From positions 186,001-250,000 of the forward strand of contig NZ_CP107985.1 of the NCBI RefSeq assembly GCF_036108815.1: a stretch of DNA of 64,000 nucleotides, given 5' to 3'. Shown in pieces: positions 17,777-27,083 of the stretch. A program made the translations under genes and the position numbers. Position 1 is the stretch's first letter, and each line of letters starts with the position of its first letter. Below the pieces are notes generated by a model. It was not told the DNA's origin, ran no database searches, and was given only the letters and a program-made list of their open reading frames with translations. This DNA is from Streptomyces sp. NBC_00353 (GTDB lineage: Bacteria; Actinomycetota; Actinomycetes; Streptomycetales; Streptomycetaceae).

Positions 17777-18763
17777 ATGAGCAAGATCGTCCGATTTCAC
17801 GCCACCGGCGGCCCCGAGGTCCTGACCCTGGACGACATCGAGGTCCGCGAACCCGGACACGGCGAGATCCGCGTCCGCACCAGGGCTCTCGGGGTGAACC
17901 GAGCGGATTCCGTGCTCCGCAACAACCACCTCGTGGAGCTTCCCTCCGGTATCGGATGGGAGGCCTCCGGTGAGGTCGACGCCATCGGCCCGGATGTCGA
18001 AGGTTTCACCGTCGGCGATGCCGTCAGCCTGATCCCCTGCTTCAGGCCCATCGACTACCCCATCCACGGCGAGCTGGCCATCGCGCCCGCCACCGCGGTG
18101 GTCAAGCACCCCGACACACTGTCCTGGGAACAGGCCGCGGCCCTGTGGGGGCAGTACCTGACCGCCTATGGCGCCCTCATCGAGACCGCGGACCTGAAGG
18201 CCGGTGACACGGTGCTCATCCCGGCGGCCTCCAGCAGCGTCGGCCTGGCCGCGATCCAGATCGCCCGCAGCGTGGGGGCCCGGCCCGTGGCACTGACCCG
18301 CACCAGCGCCAAGCGCCAGCGGCTCCTGGACGAAGGCGCCGAGGCAGTGATCGTCACGGGCGAGGAAGACGTGGTCACCCGCGTGAACGAGCTCACCGAC
18401 GGCCACGGCGCCCGCGTCATCTTCGACCCCGTGGGAGGACCTGCTCTGGCGGGCTTGATCGGCGCCGCCGCGCCCGGCGGGACCGTGATCATCTACGGTG
18501 CGCTGAGCAGCGAGGCCACGACAGTGCCGGTGTGGGAGTTGATCGGCAAGAGCCTCACCATCCGGGGATACAAGGTCTTCGACCTCACCACCGACGTCGA
18601 ACGCCGCAAGGTCGCCGTCGACTGGGTCCTCGACGGCCTTGCCCGCGAGACCCTGCGACCGGTCATCGACACCGTCTTCCCGCTGGAGGACATCGTCAGG
18701 GCCCACCGTCGTCTCGAGTCAGGATCCCAGGTCGGCAAGATCGTCGTGACCGTCCCCCGCTGA
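17777..18763 (+). CDS. Zinc-independent MDR (quinone oxidoreductase-like) protein
   Basis: 328 residues from the ATG at 17777 (MSKIVRFHATGGPEVL), preferred over an in-frame ATG 21 bases upstream. The GroES-like domain contains VREPGHGEIRVRTRALGVNR and the Rossmann domain VLIPAASSSVGLAAIQIARS, in which AASSSVG takes the NADPH-binding glycine-motif position. The zinc-binding Cys/His set of alcohol dehydrogenases is not apparent. Likely an NADPH-dependent reductase of quinones or reactive carbonyls. It sits 63 bases after the MFS gene and 79 before the AKR gene, in one operon. Confidence 0.88.
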   Translation: MSKIVRFHATGGPEVLTLDDIEVREPGHGEIRVRTRALGVNRADSVLRNNHLVELPSGIGWEASGEVDAIGPDVEGFTVGDAVSLIPCFRPIDYPIHGELAIAPATAVVKHPDTLSWEQAAALWGQYLTAYGALIETADLKAGDTVLIPAASSSVGLAAIQIARSVGARPVALTRTSAKRQRLLDEGAEAVIVTGEEDVVTRVNELTDGHGARVIFDPVGGPALAGLIGAAAPGGTVIIYGALSSEATTVPVWELIGKSLTIRGYKVFDLTTDVERRKVAVDWVLDGLARETLRPVIDTVFPLEDIVRAHRRLESGSQVGKIVVTVPR

Positions 18764-18842
18764 CCCGACACACCTCATAGGCGCCAAGAACCGCGTCTTT
18801 CCTTACACAACGCAAGTTACTCGTCTTAGGAGATGTCCACCC

Positions 18843-19916
18843 ATGCGATACACCACCTTCGGGCGCAACAATGGCCTGCGCGTGTCCGAGTACGGCCTCG
18901 GCACCGCCAATTTCGGCACCGGCTGGCGCGCCGGTGGCGGCTGGGGCCCCGGTGCCGAGCCCGCCGAGGCCCGCAAGATCTTCGACCGGTTCGCCGAAGC
19001 CGGCGGCACGCTCATCGACACCGCCGAGAACTATCAGGCCGGCGAATCCGAGCAGCTGCTCGGCGAGTTCCTGGGCGCCGACCGGGACCACTTCGTGCTG
19101 ACGGGCAAGTACAGCATGAACGGCGTCGGACCGCAGACCGTCTCCAACACCGGCAACAGCCGCCGATACATGGTCCAGGCTCTCGAGGCCAGCCTGCGCC
19201 GCCTGAACACCGATCACCTGGACATGTACTGGGTGCACGCCCCTGACGGCCTGACCCCGATGGAGGAGATCCTGCGCGGCCTGGACGACCTGGTCAGCGC
19301 CGGAAAGATCCGCTATTTCGGGCTGTCGAACTTCCCGGCCTGGCGGGTGTCGCGCGCCGCCGCCATCGCCGAGCTGCGCGGCTGGTCCCCGGTCGCCGGT
19401 ATCCAGGTCGAGTACAGCCTGGTCGACCGCACCGCCGAGCGGGAGCTGCTGCCAATGGCGCAGGCGCTTGGCCTGGGCGCGGCGCTGTGGAGTCCGCTCG
19501 GCGGCGGTCTGCTGACCGGCAAGTACCGCCAGGGCGCCACCGGCCGGATCAGCGACCTCAAGGCCGTCGGGTTCTTCGAGGACACCGCGCAGAAGACCGC
19601 GATCGTCGACGCCGTCCTCGACGTCGCGGCCGAGCTCGGCGTGCCGGCCTCCCATGTCGCCATCGCCTGGATGCGGCAGGAGGGCGCGCGGGCGGCCACG
19701 GCGTACGTGCCGATCATCGGCCCGCGCAGCGTCGCGCAGCTCGACGACTACCTGGGCGCGCTGGAAGTGACGCTGACCCCGGCGCAGTTCGCCCGGCTCG
19801 ACGAGGTGAGCGCGATCAGGCTCGGTACCCCGCACGAGCTGAACGCGTGGAGCGTGAGCCCCATCCGCGGCGGTGACGCAAGCGTGATCGACGAGCCCAC
19901 GATCCCGGTAGCGTGA
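18843..19916 (+). CDS. Aldo/keto reductase
   Basis: 357 residues with an AGGAG site 7-8 bases before the ATG. AKR marks: the N-terminal beta hairpin and LGTANFG, LIDTAENYQAGESE (catalytic Asp and Tyr), VLTGKYS (Lys), MYWVHAPD (His) and GLSNFPAWR. The C-terminal cofactor segment contains VPIIGPRS. This is a complete TIM-barrel NAD(P)H-dependent reductase, probably acting on aldehydes or ketones. It is the last gene of the MarR-controlled operon. Confidence 0.93.
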   Translation: MRYTTFGRNNGLRVSEYGLGTANFGTGWRAGGGWGPGAEPAEARKIFDRFAEAGGTLIDTAENYQAGESEQLLGEFLGADRDHFVLTGKYSMNGVGPQTVSNTGNSRRYMVQALEASLRRLNTDHLDMYWVHAPDGLTPMEEILRGLDDLVSAGKIRYFGLSNFPAWRVSRAAAIAELRGWSPVAGIQVEYSLVDRTAERELLPMAQALGLGAALWSPLGGGLLTGKYRQGATGRISDLKAVGFFEDTAQKTAIVDAVLDVAAELGVPASHVAIAWMRQEGARAATAYVPIIGPRSVAQLDDYLGALEVTLTPAQFARLDEVSAIRLGTPHELNAWSVSPIRGGDASVIDEPTIPVA

Positions 19917-19924
19917 TCTCAGGC

Positions 19925-20208
19925 GGCGGACCAGTTTGGAGGACATGGAGTGGCCCGATCGCGCGCAGCCTGGAATACGTCGGCGAGTGATGGAGCATGC
20001 TGATCATGCCTGATGCCTTCGACGGCTTCACCCACTTCGACGGGTTCGAGCGCAGCCTCGGCATCGCCCCGAACATGCTGACCGCCGCTTGAAGTCCCTG
20101 GTGGACGCCGGCCCGCTGGAGCGCCGGCGTTACCAAAACCGGCCGCCGCGCTACGAGTACGTCCTCATGATGACCGGGCGCAGCCCGCGCCCGGTCATCA
20201 TTGATTGA
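19925..20208 (+). pseudogene. HxlR-family regulator, degraded
   Basis: The frame from about 19952 reads GPIARSLEYVGE, a stop (TGA where the family has Trp), then WSMLIMPDAFDGFTHFDGFE and SLGIAPNMLT. After a frame change the match resumes as LKSLVDAGPLERRRYQNRPP and YEYVL. All parts of an HxlR winged-helix protein are present, but with a nonsense change and a frameshift. It follows the AKR gene directly. Confidence 0.85.
20167..20201. terminator. 14-bp hairpin at the end of the HxlR remnant
   Basis: ATGATGACCGGGCG (20167-20180) pairs exactly with 20188-20201 across a 7-base loop. It probably terminates the MFS-MDR-AKR transcript. Confidence 0.65.
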
Positions 20209-20412
20209 AGGGCCGTCTGCTGGGGTGGGCGTGCCGTGGACAACAAAGCTTGTTCGAGCGCGGCACCGCCGTCGATCAGGGCCGTCTTGCCTCATGAATT
20301 CACCGTGCCGGCCAGCTCTGGTAACGGATCGTGAGATCGGCAGGGAGGGTGCCTGTACCTGTGATCTGGTTCGACCAGAACTGGATCATGCTGGGAAGGA
20401 GGCACCCTCCGG

Positions 20413-20560
20413 GTGTCGAAGTTTACCGAGTGGGCGGAGGGCCTGTCGCTGTCGGCGGGTGGGCGGAAGCTGGTGGGCAAGGCGGGGATCGTGCCGGTGC
20501 GCAGGGTGGCGGACAAGACCGGGCTGACCGACGCGCTGTCGTCGGCGCTGGTGCGCAGGG
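20413..20560 (+). pseudogene. IS1380-family transposase N-terminal remnant
   Basis: Reads LSAGGRKLVGKAGIVPVRRV and ADKTGLTDALSSAL, as in the start of IS1380-type DDE transposases. Coding similarity stops near 20560 and no catalytic residues are left. Confidence 0.6.
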
Positions 20561-20603
20561 ACTTGGAGTTTCCCCGAGATCGGATCGAGGGGAAGCTTCA
20601 GAC

Positions 20604-20801
20604 ATGACAGCCCACCAGCCCCGCCCGATCGCCACCGCTATCCCTAACCAGCGGGAACTGACGCTCTGCGAAGAGGAGAACGCAGAGGCCGAGAACGGCT
20701 GCGGTCTCCTCATCGTGGAGGCCCTGGCCGGACTGTGGAACAGCTCCCCGAACGGCCGGGGCAAGACAGTCTCGGTGGAGGTGCCCATCTTGGAAACCTG
20801 A
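20604..20801 (+). pseudogene. RsbW-like ATPase C-terminal fragment
   Basis: LTLCEEENAEAENGCGLLIV and NSSPNGRGKTVS closely resemble the C-terminus of the HATPase at 53937-54617. The N-terminal Bergerat-fold residues are missing. The fragment is joined to IS1380 debris upstream. Confidence 0.8.
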
Positions 20802-20940
20802 GCCAGAACGCTCCTGTGCTGTCAATGCAAGCGCCTGATGCGGCGCACTGGAGGCCGGTCGGTGGACAGGAATCCGGTGACTACCCGGCAGCCGGGGCTA
20901 GGCTCTCCTGCCCTCTCGGCAGCGGTGCAGAAGTCGTACC

Positions 20941-21393
20941 TCACTCGGCCCAGGGCGTGAAGCCGGTCTGGAGGACGGCTTCGAGGGCTGCGCGCAACCG
21001 GGCTGCATCGTCGGCTCCGAAGCTCTCCTCGAACCGGTCCTGCATCTCCCGCCACAGCGGCAGCGCCGCCTTCATCCGGGAGACCCCATCCGGCGTGATC
21101 GTGACGATCCGTGCGCGGCGGTCGGCCGCCGACGGCTCGACGGTCACCAGGCCCTCCCGCGCCAGCGGCTTGAGGTTCGAGGCCATCGTCGTACGGTCCA
21201 TGGCGATCATGTCAGCAAGGCCGGTGATCGTCATTTCTCCGTGAACACTGAGCTTCTGCAGGATGCTGAACTGCGTCGCACGAAGACCCACCGAAGCCAG
21301 AGCCTTGTCGTACGTCGCGCCAAGATACCGGGCCGCCTTACGCAGAGCCAGGTTGTTGCACGAATCGCCGGGGTCCGTCGGTGTAGTGACCAT
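20941..21393 (-). CDS. MarR-family transcriptional regulator
   Basis: 150 residues from the ATG at 21393, which has GGAGG 3-7 bases upstream; longer frames would cross the operator. The winged-helix region reads LRATQFSILQKLSVHGEMTI, TGLADMIAMDRTTMASNLKP and LVTVEPSAADRRARIVTITP. The palindrome GAGTATATACTC lies 33 bases upstream of the start, which suggests autoregulation. The same palindrome stands before the alpha/beta hydrolase at 14283-15098, so that gene is the best candidate target. Surrounding genes are all fragments, so the regulator and its target may have been separated by rearrangement. Confidence 0.92.
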   Translation of the reverse strand: MVTTPTDPGDSCNNLALRKAARYLGATYDKALASVGLRATQFSILQKLSVHGEMTITGLADMIAMDRTTMASNLKPLAREGLVTVEPSAADRRARIVTITPDGVSRMKAALPLWREMQDRFEESFGADDAARLRAALEAVLQTGFTPWAE

Positions 21394-21425
21394 CATCCCC
21401 TCCAGAGCTTCCTCACCCAGGATAA

Positions 21426-21437
21426 GAGTATATACTC
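21426..21437. promoter_or_regulatory. Probable MarR autoregulatory operator GAGTATATACTC
   Basis: Perfect 12-bp palindrome identical to 15152-15163, placed just upstream of the MarR start codon. Confidence 0.72.
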
Positions 21438-21544
21438 GCACCGTAAAATGCCAGCTCAGACATACAGTGGCAACGATCCGCAAACCGGCCGGTTCGACAA
21501 TCAGCTCTTGCCACCGGGCACATAGCGCGCAGCGAAGGGCGGCG

Positions 21545-21787
21545 TTACGTGCGCCGGATGACCAGGACGGCCACGTCGTCGAGGTGGTCCACCGCGACCG
21601 CGGCGTCGAGGATGCGGTCAGCGGTCGCCTCGGCGTTCAGTCCGTCGTGGAGGGCTTGGGCGGCCAGCATTCCGGCTCGTTCCAGTCCGGCTTCCAGCGT
21701 CAGGCCCGGCCCTTCGACCACGCCGTCGGTGACCATGACCAGCGCGGTGTCCTCCTGCGTGAAGCTCGGAAAGTCGTCGCTGCAGGT
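21545..21787 (-). pseudogene. PP2C/SpoIIE phosphatase C-terminal fragment
   Basis: DTALVMVTDGVVEG is the PP2C metal-binding Asp-Gly strand and DHLDDVAVLVIRRT the usual C-terminal strand with a second metal-binding Asp. Everything N-terminal is gone: the adjacent IS3-like transposase ends at 21787. Probably truncated by that insertion. Confidence 0.82.
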
Positions 21788-22611
21788 CAAGCCGCATAGC
21801 GGTACTCGTTAATGGCGCCGCCGAGGATGCGGGTGCGCAGGAGTCTGCGGACTTCGAGGTCGTGCACGGTGATGGGCTGCTGGTCGGCGCCCGGAGGTAG
21901 TTGGTTGCGTGCTCGGTGGGGGCGGTGCTCGTTGTAGCGCCGCTCGTAGGCGGCCAGGACGTGCCGGGCGTGGGCCTCGTTCATGATGAGGACATGGTCG
22001 AGGGCCTCACGCCGGATGCTGCCGATCACCCGCTCACAGTGGGCGTTCATCCGAGGAGCTCGCGGTGCACTCTTGAGGATCTCCATCTCCTCGGCCTCGA
22101 AGACGGCGTCGAAGGACTGGCCGTACTTGCCGTCGCGGTCACGCAGGAGGAAGCGCAGGGGTTCCATGCGCGTGCACAGGTCGGCGGTCAGGTTCCGCGC
22201 CTGTTGCACTGCCCACTCGCGGGTGGGGTGGGCGGTGATGCCGGCGATGTGTAGGCGCCGGGTGCCGTGTTCGAGGAACGCCAGCGCGTACAGGCGTCTG
22301 CCGAGGACAGTGCCGATATGCAAGAAGTCGACGGCGATGATGCCCTGGGCCCGGTTCGTGAGGAACTCCCGCCAGGTCGGGCCGGCGCGGCGTGGGGCCG
22401 GGTCGATGCCCGCCGCGTGGAGGATCTTCCATACCGTGGATGCGGCGACGGGATGTCCGAGTCGGGCCGGCTCGCCTTGGATCCGCCGGTGCCCCCACTG
22501 TGCGTTCTCTCGAGCAAGCTGCAGGATCAGCTTCTTGAGCGCTGCCTTGGTCGGTGCGGTTCCGGAGAGCGACATCAAATGGACGGGCCAGACCCCCACG
22601 TACACAGGCAA
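21787..22611 (-). pseudogene. IS3-like integrase-core transposase, N-terminally truncated
   Basis: 274 codons open. From ALKKLILQLARENAQWGHRR to the end ILGGAINEYRYAA it aligns with the complete transposase at 12478-13584. The catalytic residues are present: AVDFLHIGTVLGRRLYALAF, RDRDGKYGQSFDAVF and NAHCERVIGSIRREALDHV. The first 15-20 residues and the region upstream do not match, so about 90 residues including the DNA-binding N-terminus are lost. No terminal repeats are seen. Confidence 0.85.
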
Positions 22612-22761
22612 CGGCGAACTTAGCTACTGGTGAGCCCCGCCTCGCCAGTACCCGAGCACGAGCAGCCCCAAGGCCGTCTGACCGCATCCTACGTTCCTCG
22701 ACGGCCACCACCCTGGCGGACGGCTGGCCGTCTCGCGTTCGCTGTGTCCTTGGAAGAGGTC

Positions 22762-23172
22762 TCAAGAATCGAGCACGGCGGCGACCGCTTCGATCTCGAC
22801 GAGTTGGTCCTTGTAGCCGAGCACGGTGACACCCATCAAGGTGCTGGGGGCATCATGGTCAGCAAACAAGTCCCGGACTACCTGCCAGGCAGCCACCAGA
22901 TCCTCCCGCCGGGCCGATGCGACGAGGACCCGGGTACTGATGACGTCCTGCAGCGACGCACCTGAGGCAGAGAGGGCAGCCTTCATGTTCTCCATGGCTT
23001 TCGCTGCCTGGCCCGCGTAATCCCCGATCGCTGCCGTGGAGCCGTCCTCGTTCAGCGGACACGCCCCAGCGAGGAAGATCAGGCGTGACTCGGCGGGCGC
23101 CGTGGCCGCGTAGGCGTACTCGGCGATGTCGGACAGAGAGGCGGAGCGGATCAAAGTAATGGCACGAGCCAC
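22762..23172 (-). CDS. RidA (YjgF/UK114) family protein
   Basis: 136 residues from the GTG at 23172, which follows GGAAAGGA about 10 bases upstream. The small alpha/beta fold shows LIFLAGACPLNEDG, AAKAMENMKAALSASGASLQ and VISTRVLVASARREDLVAAW. The Arg of STRVLVAS sits where RidA proteins carry the substrate-binding Arg. RidA members hydrolyse reactive enamine/imine intermediates from PLP enzymes; other subgroups have other roles. It is isolated among IS fragments, so its partner is unknown. Confidence 0.88.
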   Translation of the reverse strand: MARAITLIRSASLSDIAEYAYAATAPAESRLIFLAGACPLNEDGSTAAIGDYAGQAAKAMENMKAALSASGASLQDVISTRVLVASARREDLVAAWQVVRDLFADHDAPSTLMGVTVLGYKDQLVEIEAVAAVLDS

Positions 23173-23414
23173 GGTCGTCGGGTCCTTTCCTGTCGGGTGT
23201 TGAGCGCGGCCATCCTGCCAACGCGCCGCTGGTTTCCGCCTCCCCATTTATCGCCGCCTCCACGGCAGCGCCGTCATGTCTGCTCGACATTCACGGGCCG
23301 AGTGATCACGAACTCACTCCCGCACCTGTCGACAAACGCTGTTTTTTAGAGATCAACTCGTCGTGGCTGATGCCCAGGACCTGCCAAACGAGCGGTGTAC
23401 TGGGTTTGTTGGAG

Positions 23415-23610
23415 TTATTGACGGGCTGCGGAGAGGCGCCCGTCGACGCTGATGTCGAAGGCGTTGAGTGCGGTCTTCCAGCGCATGGTCCAGCGGGCTT
23501 GTCCCTTGCCGGTGGAGTCCAGGGACATGATCGCCATGTAGACGCACTTCAAGGTGGCCTGCTCGTTGGGGAAGTGTCCGCGGGCCTTGACTGCCCGCCG
23601 GATCCTGGCG
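23415..23610 (-). pseudogene. IS256-family (mutator) transposase C-terminal fragment
   Basis: AVKARGHFPNEQATLKCVYM, MSLDSTGKGQARWTMRWK and ALNAFDISVDGRLSAARQ form the conserved end of IS256-type transposases. The catalytic core is absent. Confidence 0.85.
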
Positions 23611-23698
23611 CATCTGGCGGACACCTTCAAGCTGTCGACGGACCCGTTGTTCGTGGAGAAGGTCTACGACGTCGTGGGCCTGTACTTCAACCCGCCAT
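23605..23698 (+). pseudogene. IS630-family transposase internal fragment
   Basis: LAHLADTFKLSTDPLFVEKV and VYDVVGLYFNPP correspond to the region before the first DDE Asp of IS630 transposases. It is fused directly to the truncated end of the ATP-grasp-like fragment on the other strand. Confidence 0.75.
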
Positions 23699-23938
23699 GT
23701 CCTCCTCGGTCACGTGCACGATACGCGTGACGTCGTTGGACCGGCACAGCCCGTCGAGCGCTTCGTCCACGCCGTCGCTGTTCGGGTAGTCGTCGACCTC
23801 GATCAGCGTTGGGAACCCGTCCCGGTAGCCGTCGGCCGCCTGCAGGCTCGTGACGAGCGCCACGTCGTCCGCGACTTCGGCGAGCCATTCGCTCAGCGGT
23901 GTGAGGCTGGCAGGAACGCGATTCATTACCACGATCAC
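23687..23938 (-). pseudogene. Probable ATP-grasp enzyme, N-terminal fragment only
   Basis: The GTG at 23938 overlaps the stop of the MFS gene (GTGA), so the two are translationally coupled. About 80 residues remain: VIVVMNRVPASLTPLSEWLA and a Rossmann-like DVTRIVHVTEEDM, after which IS630 debris begins. This pattern resembles the pre-ATP-grasp domain of carboxylate-amine ligases such as peptide-bond-forming enzymes of natural-product clusters. The ATP-binding part is lost. The ATP-grasp call is tentative; the coupling and truncation are clear. Confidence 0.55.
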
Positions 23939-25173
23939 GGCACGACCTCCGCTACCGGTGCGCGGCGGGCGATGTTCCGTACGAGCAGGGGAACACACCC
24001 GAAGATCGCTACCGCCATGGTGACGAAGTAGATCGTGGCGCCGATCGCCAGCAGACCACCGCCGATGACGGGGCCGACGAAGAATCCGACGTAGCGCAGC
24101 TCCGCCAGCCCGAAGTAGGTGCCCTTCTGCCCGTCCTCCGCCATCTTGTGGATGGCGATGTCGGGCATGGGCAGCAGGATCGCCTCGCCCAGGGTCCAGA
24201 GCACGATGCCCACGTAGAGGAACACCGGGCTCACCTGCATGCCCAGGAACAGGATGAGCCCCGCGGCGAAGGCGACGCAGCCCATCACGACGAGGGACCG
24301 CTCGGGCAGCTTCTTCCCGAGCCATGCGATGGGCGCCTGCACGAGGATGCCGAGGACGGCGTTGACCATGAGGAGCGAGGCGATGATGGCCACCGCCCGG
24401 TCCTCGTTCTCCGCCTTGATGAACAGGGGGATGATCGAGTCGATCTGGGAGAACACCAGGAAGATCACCATGCCGGCACCGATGGCGGCCATGAGTCGGC
24501 GGTCGCGGACGAGGCCGCGGAAGAGGTCGGCGTAGGACTGCTTGGCCTCACCCTCGCCGGTGGCGGCCGCCTCCGGCTCCAGTGCGATGAGGGTCGAACC
24601 CCGGACCGCCAGGAGCAGCAAGTACGCGGCGAACAGCGCGGCAGGGCACACGAAGAGGTAGACCGAACCGCCCAGATAGAGAAGGCCGCCGACGGCCGGC
24701 CCCACGATGGCGCCGATGCACAGGGTCATGTACCGGAAGCGGAAGATGCTGCCGTCGTCCCCTCCGGCGAGGGACATCAACTTCTTCATCGCCGGCTCGA
24801 TGAGCAGCCGCCCGAAGCCCAGCAGCATGATCAGGGCGACGATCACGGCCGTCGCCTCCACCAGGGCGAGCAGGAGGTAGATGACGATGTAGATGGCCAG
24901 GCCCGCCCTGATGCAGATCACGGCGCCGAGGCGGTCCACCATGACGCCGCCGACGATGCCGCCGATGGCGCTGATCAGCGCGATGCTTCCGACGACCCCG
25001 CCGATCACCGCCAGGCTGAGCTGGCTGTGGTCCTTGAGGTACAGGGTCAGAAACGGTGAGGCCGAGAAGAAGGCAATCGCGTTGAGCAGACTGCCTGCGA
25101 TGATTAGATGATTCGCTTCCCGATGTTTCTTGGCATTGCTGTCCTCGGGAGCGGACTCCTGTGCGGGTTTCAC
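23935..25173 (-). CDS. MFS transporter, 12-TM type
   Basis: 412 residues from the GTG at 25173 (AGGGG 6-10 bases upstream); the longer frame overlaps the upstream gene and looks non-coding. About 12 hydrophobic segments are seen, among them HLIIAGSLLNAIAFFSASPF, VIGGVVGSIALISAIGGIVG and VMVDRLGAV (motif A). A Glu/Ala-rich central loop (EPEAAATGEGEAKQSYADL) separates the halves. It lies 44 bases after the radical SAM gene and overlaps the ATP-grasp-like fragment. In this operon it probably exported the product made by the two enzymes. Confidence 0.88.
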   Translation of the reverse strand: MKPAQESAPEDSNAKKHREANHLIIAGSLLNAIAFFSASPFLTLYLKDHSQLSLAVIGGVVGSIALISAIGGIVGGVMVDRLGAVICIRAGLAIYIVIYLLLALVEATAVIVALIMLLGFGRLLIEPAMKKLMSLAGGDDGSIFRFRYMTLCIGAIVGPAVGGLLYLGGSVYLFVCPAALFAAYLLLLAVRGSTLIALEPEAAATGEGEAKQSYADLFRGLVRDRRLMAAIGAGMVIFLVFSQIDSIIPLFIKAENEDRAVAIIASLLMVNAVLGILVQAPIAWLGKKLPERSLVVMGCVAFAAGLILFLGMQVSPVFLYVGIVLWTLGEAILLPMPDIAIHKMAEDGQKGTYFGLAELRYVGFFVGPVIGGGLLAIGATIYFVTMAVAIFGCVPLLVRNIARRAPVAEVVP

Positions 25174-25217
25174 GTGTATCCCCTGGTCTTCGTTGCCGGC
25201 AATGTGATGCTTGTGCG

Positions 25218-26700
25218 TCAGACGATGGGGAGGGAGACCATACGGCGCTCGCCGTCCGTGATGCCCCGCACGCGGTCCTTCAGCGCAACGAAGTCGTCCA
25301 GGATCTTCTGGTCCGAATCGGGGGACATGTAGTACATCATGTTGACGTACCAGTACCAGCCGAGCTCGGTGATGCGGTATTCGTCCGTGTCCTCGACGAT
25401 GAGACCCTCGGCGATGAGGTTCCCCAGCTTGTCCTTGAACTCCTGCGGAATACGGTCCCATTCAAGGCGGCTCTTGGGTACGTAGCCGAAGAACGGGAGT
25501 CGGAAGACCAGGGACTTCTCGTAGGGGATGTCGTCGGCCTGGATCAGGTTCATCCTGAAGTCGCCGGTCTCCAGGAGGTTCTTGGTGTAGGTGGCCCGGT
25601 TCTCGTCGTTCGAGATCGTGTAGGCGCCGGTCTGCGAAACGGCAGAGTTGCCGAAACCGATGAGGTCGTCGTCGCTGTGGGACCAGAAGAAGCTGTTGTA
25701 GAGGTTGGTGTACGCCCGCGAGATGAAGGTCGGGTCGGGCTGCCGACCTTCGGGGATCCGGTAGAACCCGTTGCCGTTGTGCTGCTGGAAGCCGCAGGCG
25801 CGGATGTAGTGGTTGAGATAGATGGACATCGCCATCTTGTTCATGAAGCTGAGCGGCTTGAGGTTGTTCCGCACATATCCATGGTGCAGCGAGGCCTGCG
25901 TCACGATGTTGGTGATCGGGTAGAACTCGATCGTTTCGGTGCCCATGTCGACGGCCGACTGTATTTCCTTGCTGAACTGCTCGATGGTCTGGCCGTGCAT
26001 GCCGTAGATGATGTCGAAGCTGGTGTAGTCGAAGTACTTGGAGCAGGGCGGCGGCTTCGTACGTCTGGTCCAGCGTCGCGGTGATGTTGAAGAGCTCCCG
26101 GTAGACCGGGTCGAACGTCTGCATGCCGAAGCGGGCCTTGTTCACTCCGATCTCCCGCATCGCCACGACCTTCTCCTCGTCGATGCTCTTCACCTCCATC
26201 TCGAAGGTGAACTCTTCGATCTGGGACATGTCGAAGTGATCGTGAATGGCCTTCCCGATGCGGCGAATCTGCGCCGGGGTCAGCGTGGTCGGCGTTCCTC
26301 CGCCGAAGAAGATGGCCTTGATCGGGCGGCACGTGACCGACTCGTACTGGGCCTTGATCTGGATTTCCTTGATCAGCGCCTGGACGTAGAGCTCGATCGC
26401 CTCGTCGCCGGTCGTGCCGAGACCTCGGTTCAGTGTGCAGAAGGAGCAGATGGTCTCGCAGAACGGGATATAGAAGAAGCATCCCGGACAACGCGCTGAA
26501 CTAATTGCAGGAAAATGCACGAAACCAGAGTCGGCGACTTGGTGGAAGCCGATCCGCTGGATGTGGAAGTCGTTGATCTTGCCCCCCGTAATCCCGAGGC
26601 ATGCTGCCAGAGCGCCATCGGCAGCGCAAGCATGGATGCAACAACTCGATGGACGTACAAGGAAGTTGGAGGTCAGACACGGCAGCTGTAGATCGTGATC
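25218..26700 (-). pseudogene. HemN-like radical SAM protein, frameshifted
   Basis: Two adjoining minus-strand frames form one protein. The upstream one contains CFFYIPFCETICSFCTLNRG, which carries the CX3CX2C [4Fe-4S]/SAM motif, then IKAIFFGGGTPTTL, VNKARFGMQTFDPVYRELF and YEAAALL. After a one-base shift near 26040 the match continues as KYFDYTSFDIIYGMHGQTIE to TGA 25218. The C-terminal HemN-like domain is intact (YRITELGWYWYVNMM). The family includes coproporphyrinogen dehydrogenases and HemN-like methylases or cyclopropanases of natural-product clusters. The start is unclear: an unusual Cys-rich stretch precedes the motif and no good ribosome site was found. Confidence 0.8.
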
Positions 26701-26704
26701 TTTG

Positions 26705-27083
26705 CGGGTGGTGGTGTCACGTGGCGGCCGCGGTGAGCTCGTTCCACTGACGATGGCCGGCTCTCTCACTCCGAGCAGGCGGCGTGGAGCCCGGCCCGGC
26801 GCGAGACGTACGCGAACGTCCAAGACGGCCGCGACACTCATGGCTGGGCCGGCACCGCGCAAAACCGACACCGACCACCGTGCCGCCGCACAGCCACCGA
26901 AGGATCAGAAGCGCCGTTCAAACAAGGCGGGGTGTACCGCCCCATGACAGCCACGACGGCACCAGACACCGCTCCATGTCAGTGACTCCCCCGTGCTCAA
27001 CACCCCACCAGCAGCAAAAAACAGCCTGGCCTGACATGCCGTCACTGACACCCACCCACCGACACCAAACCGGCACATCGCAG
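26705..27083. other. No gene recognised
   Basis: Open frames here have skewed composition and no family motif. The region should contain the promoter of the radical SAM operon. Confidence 0.45.
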
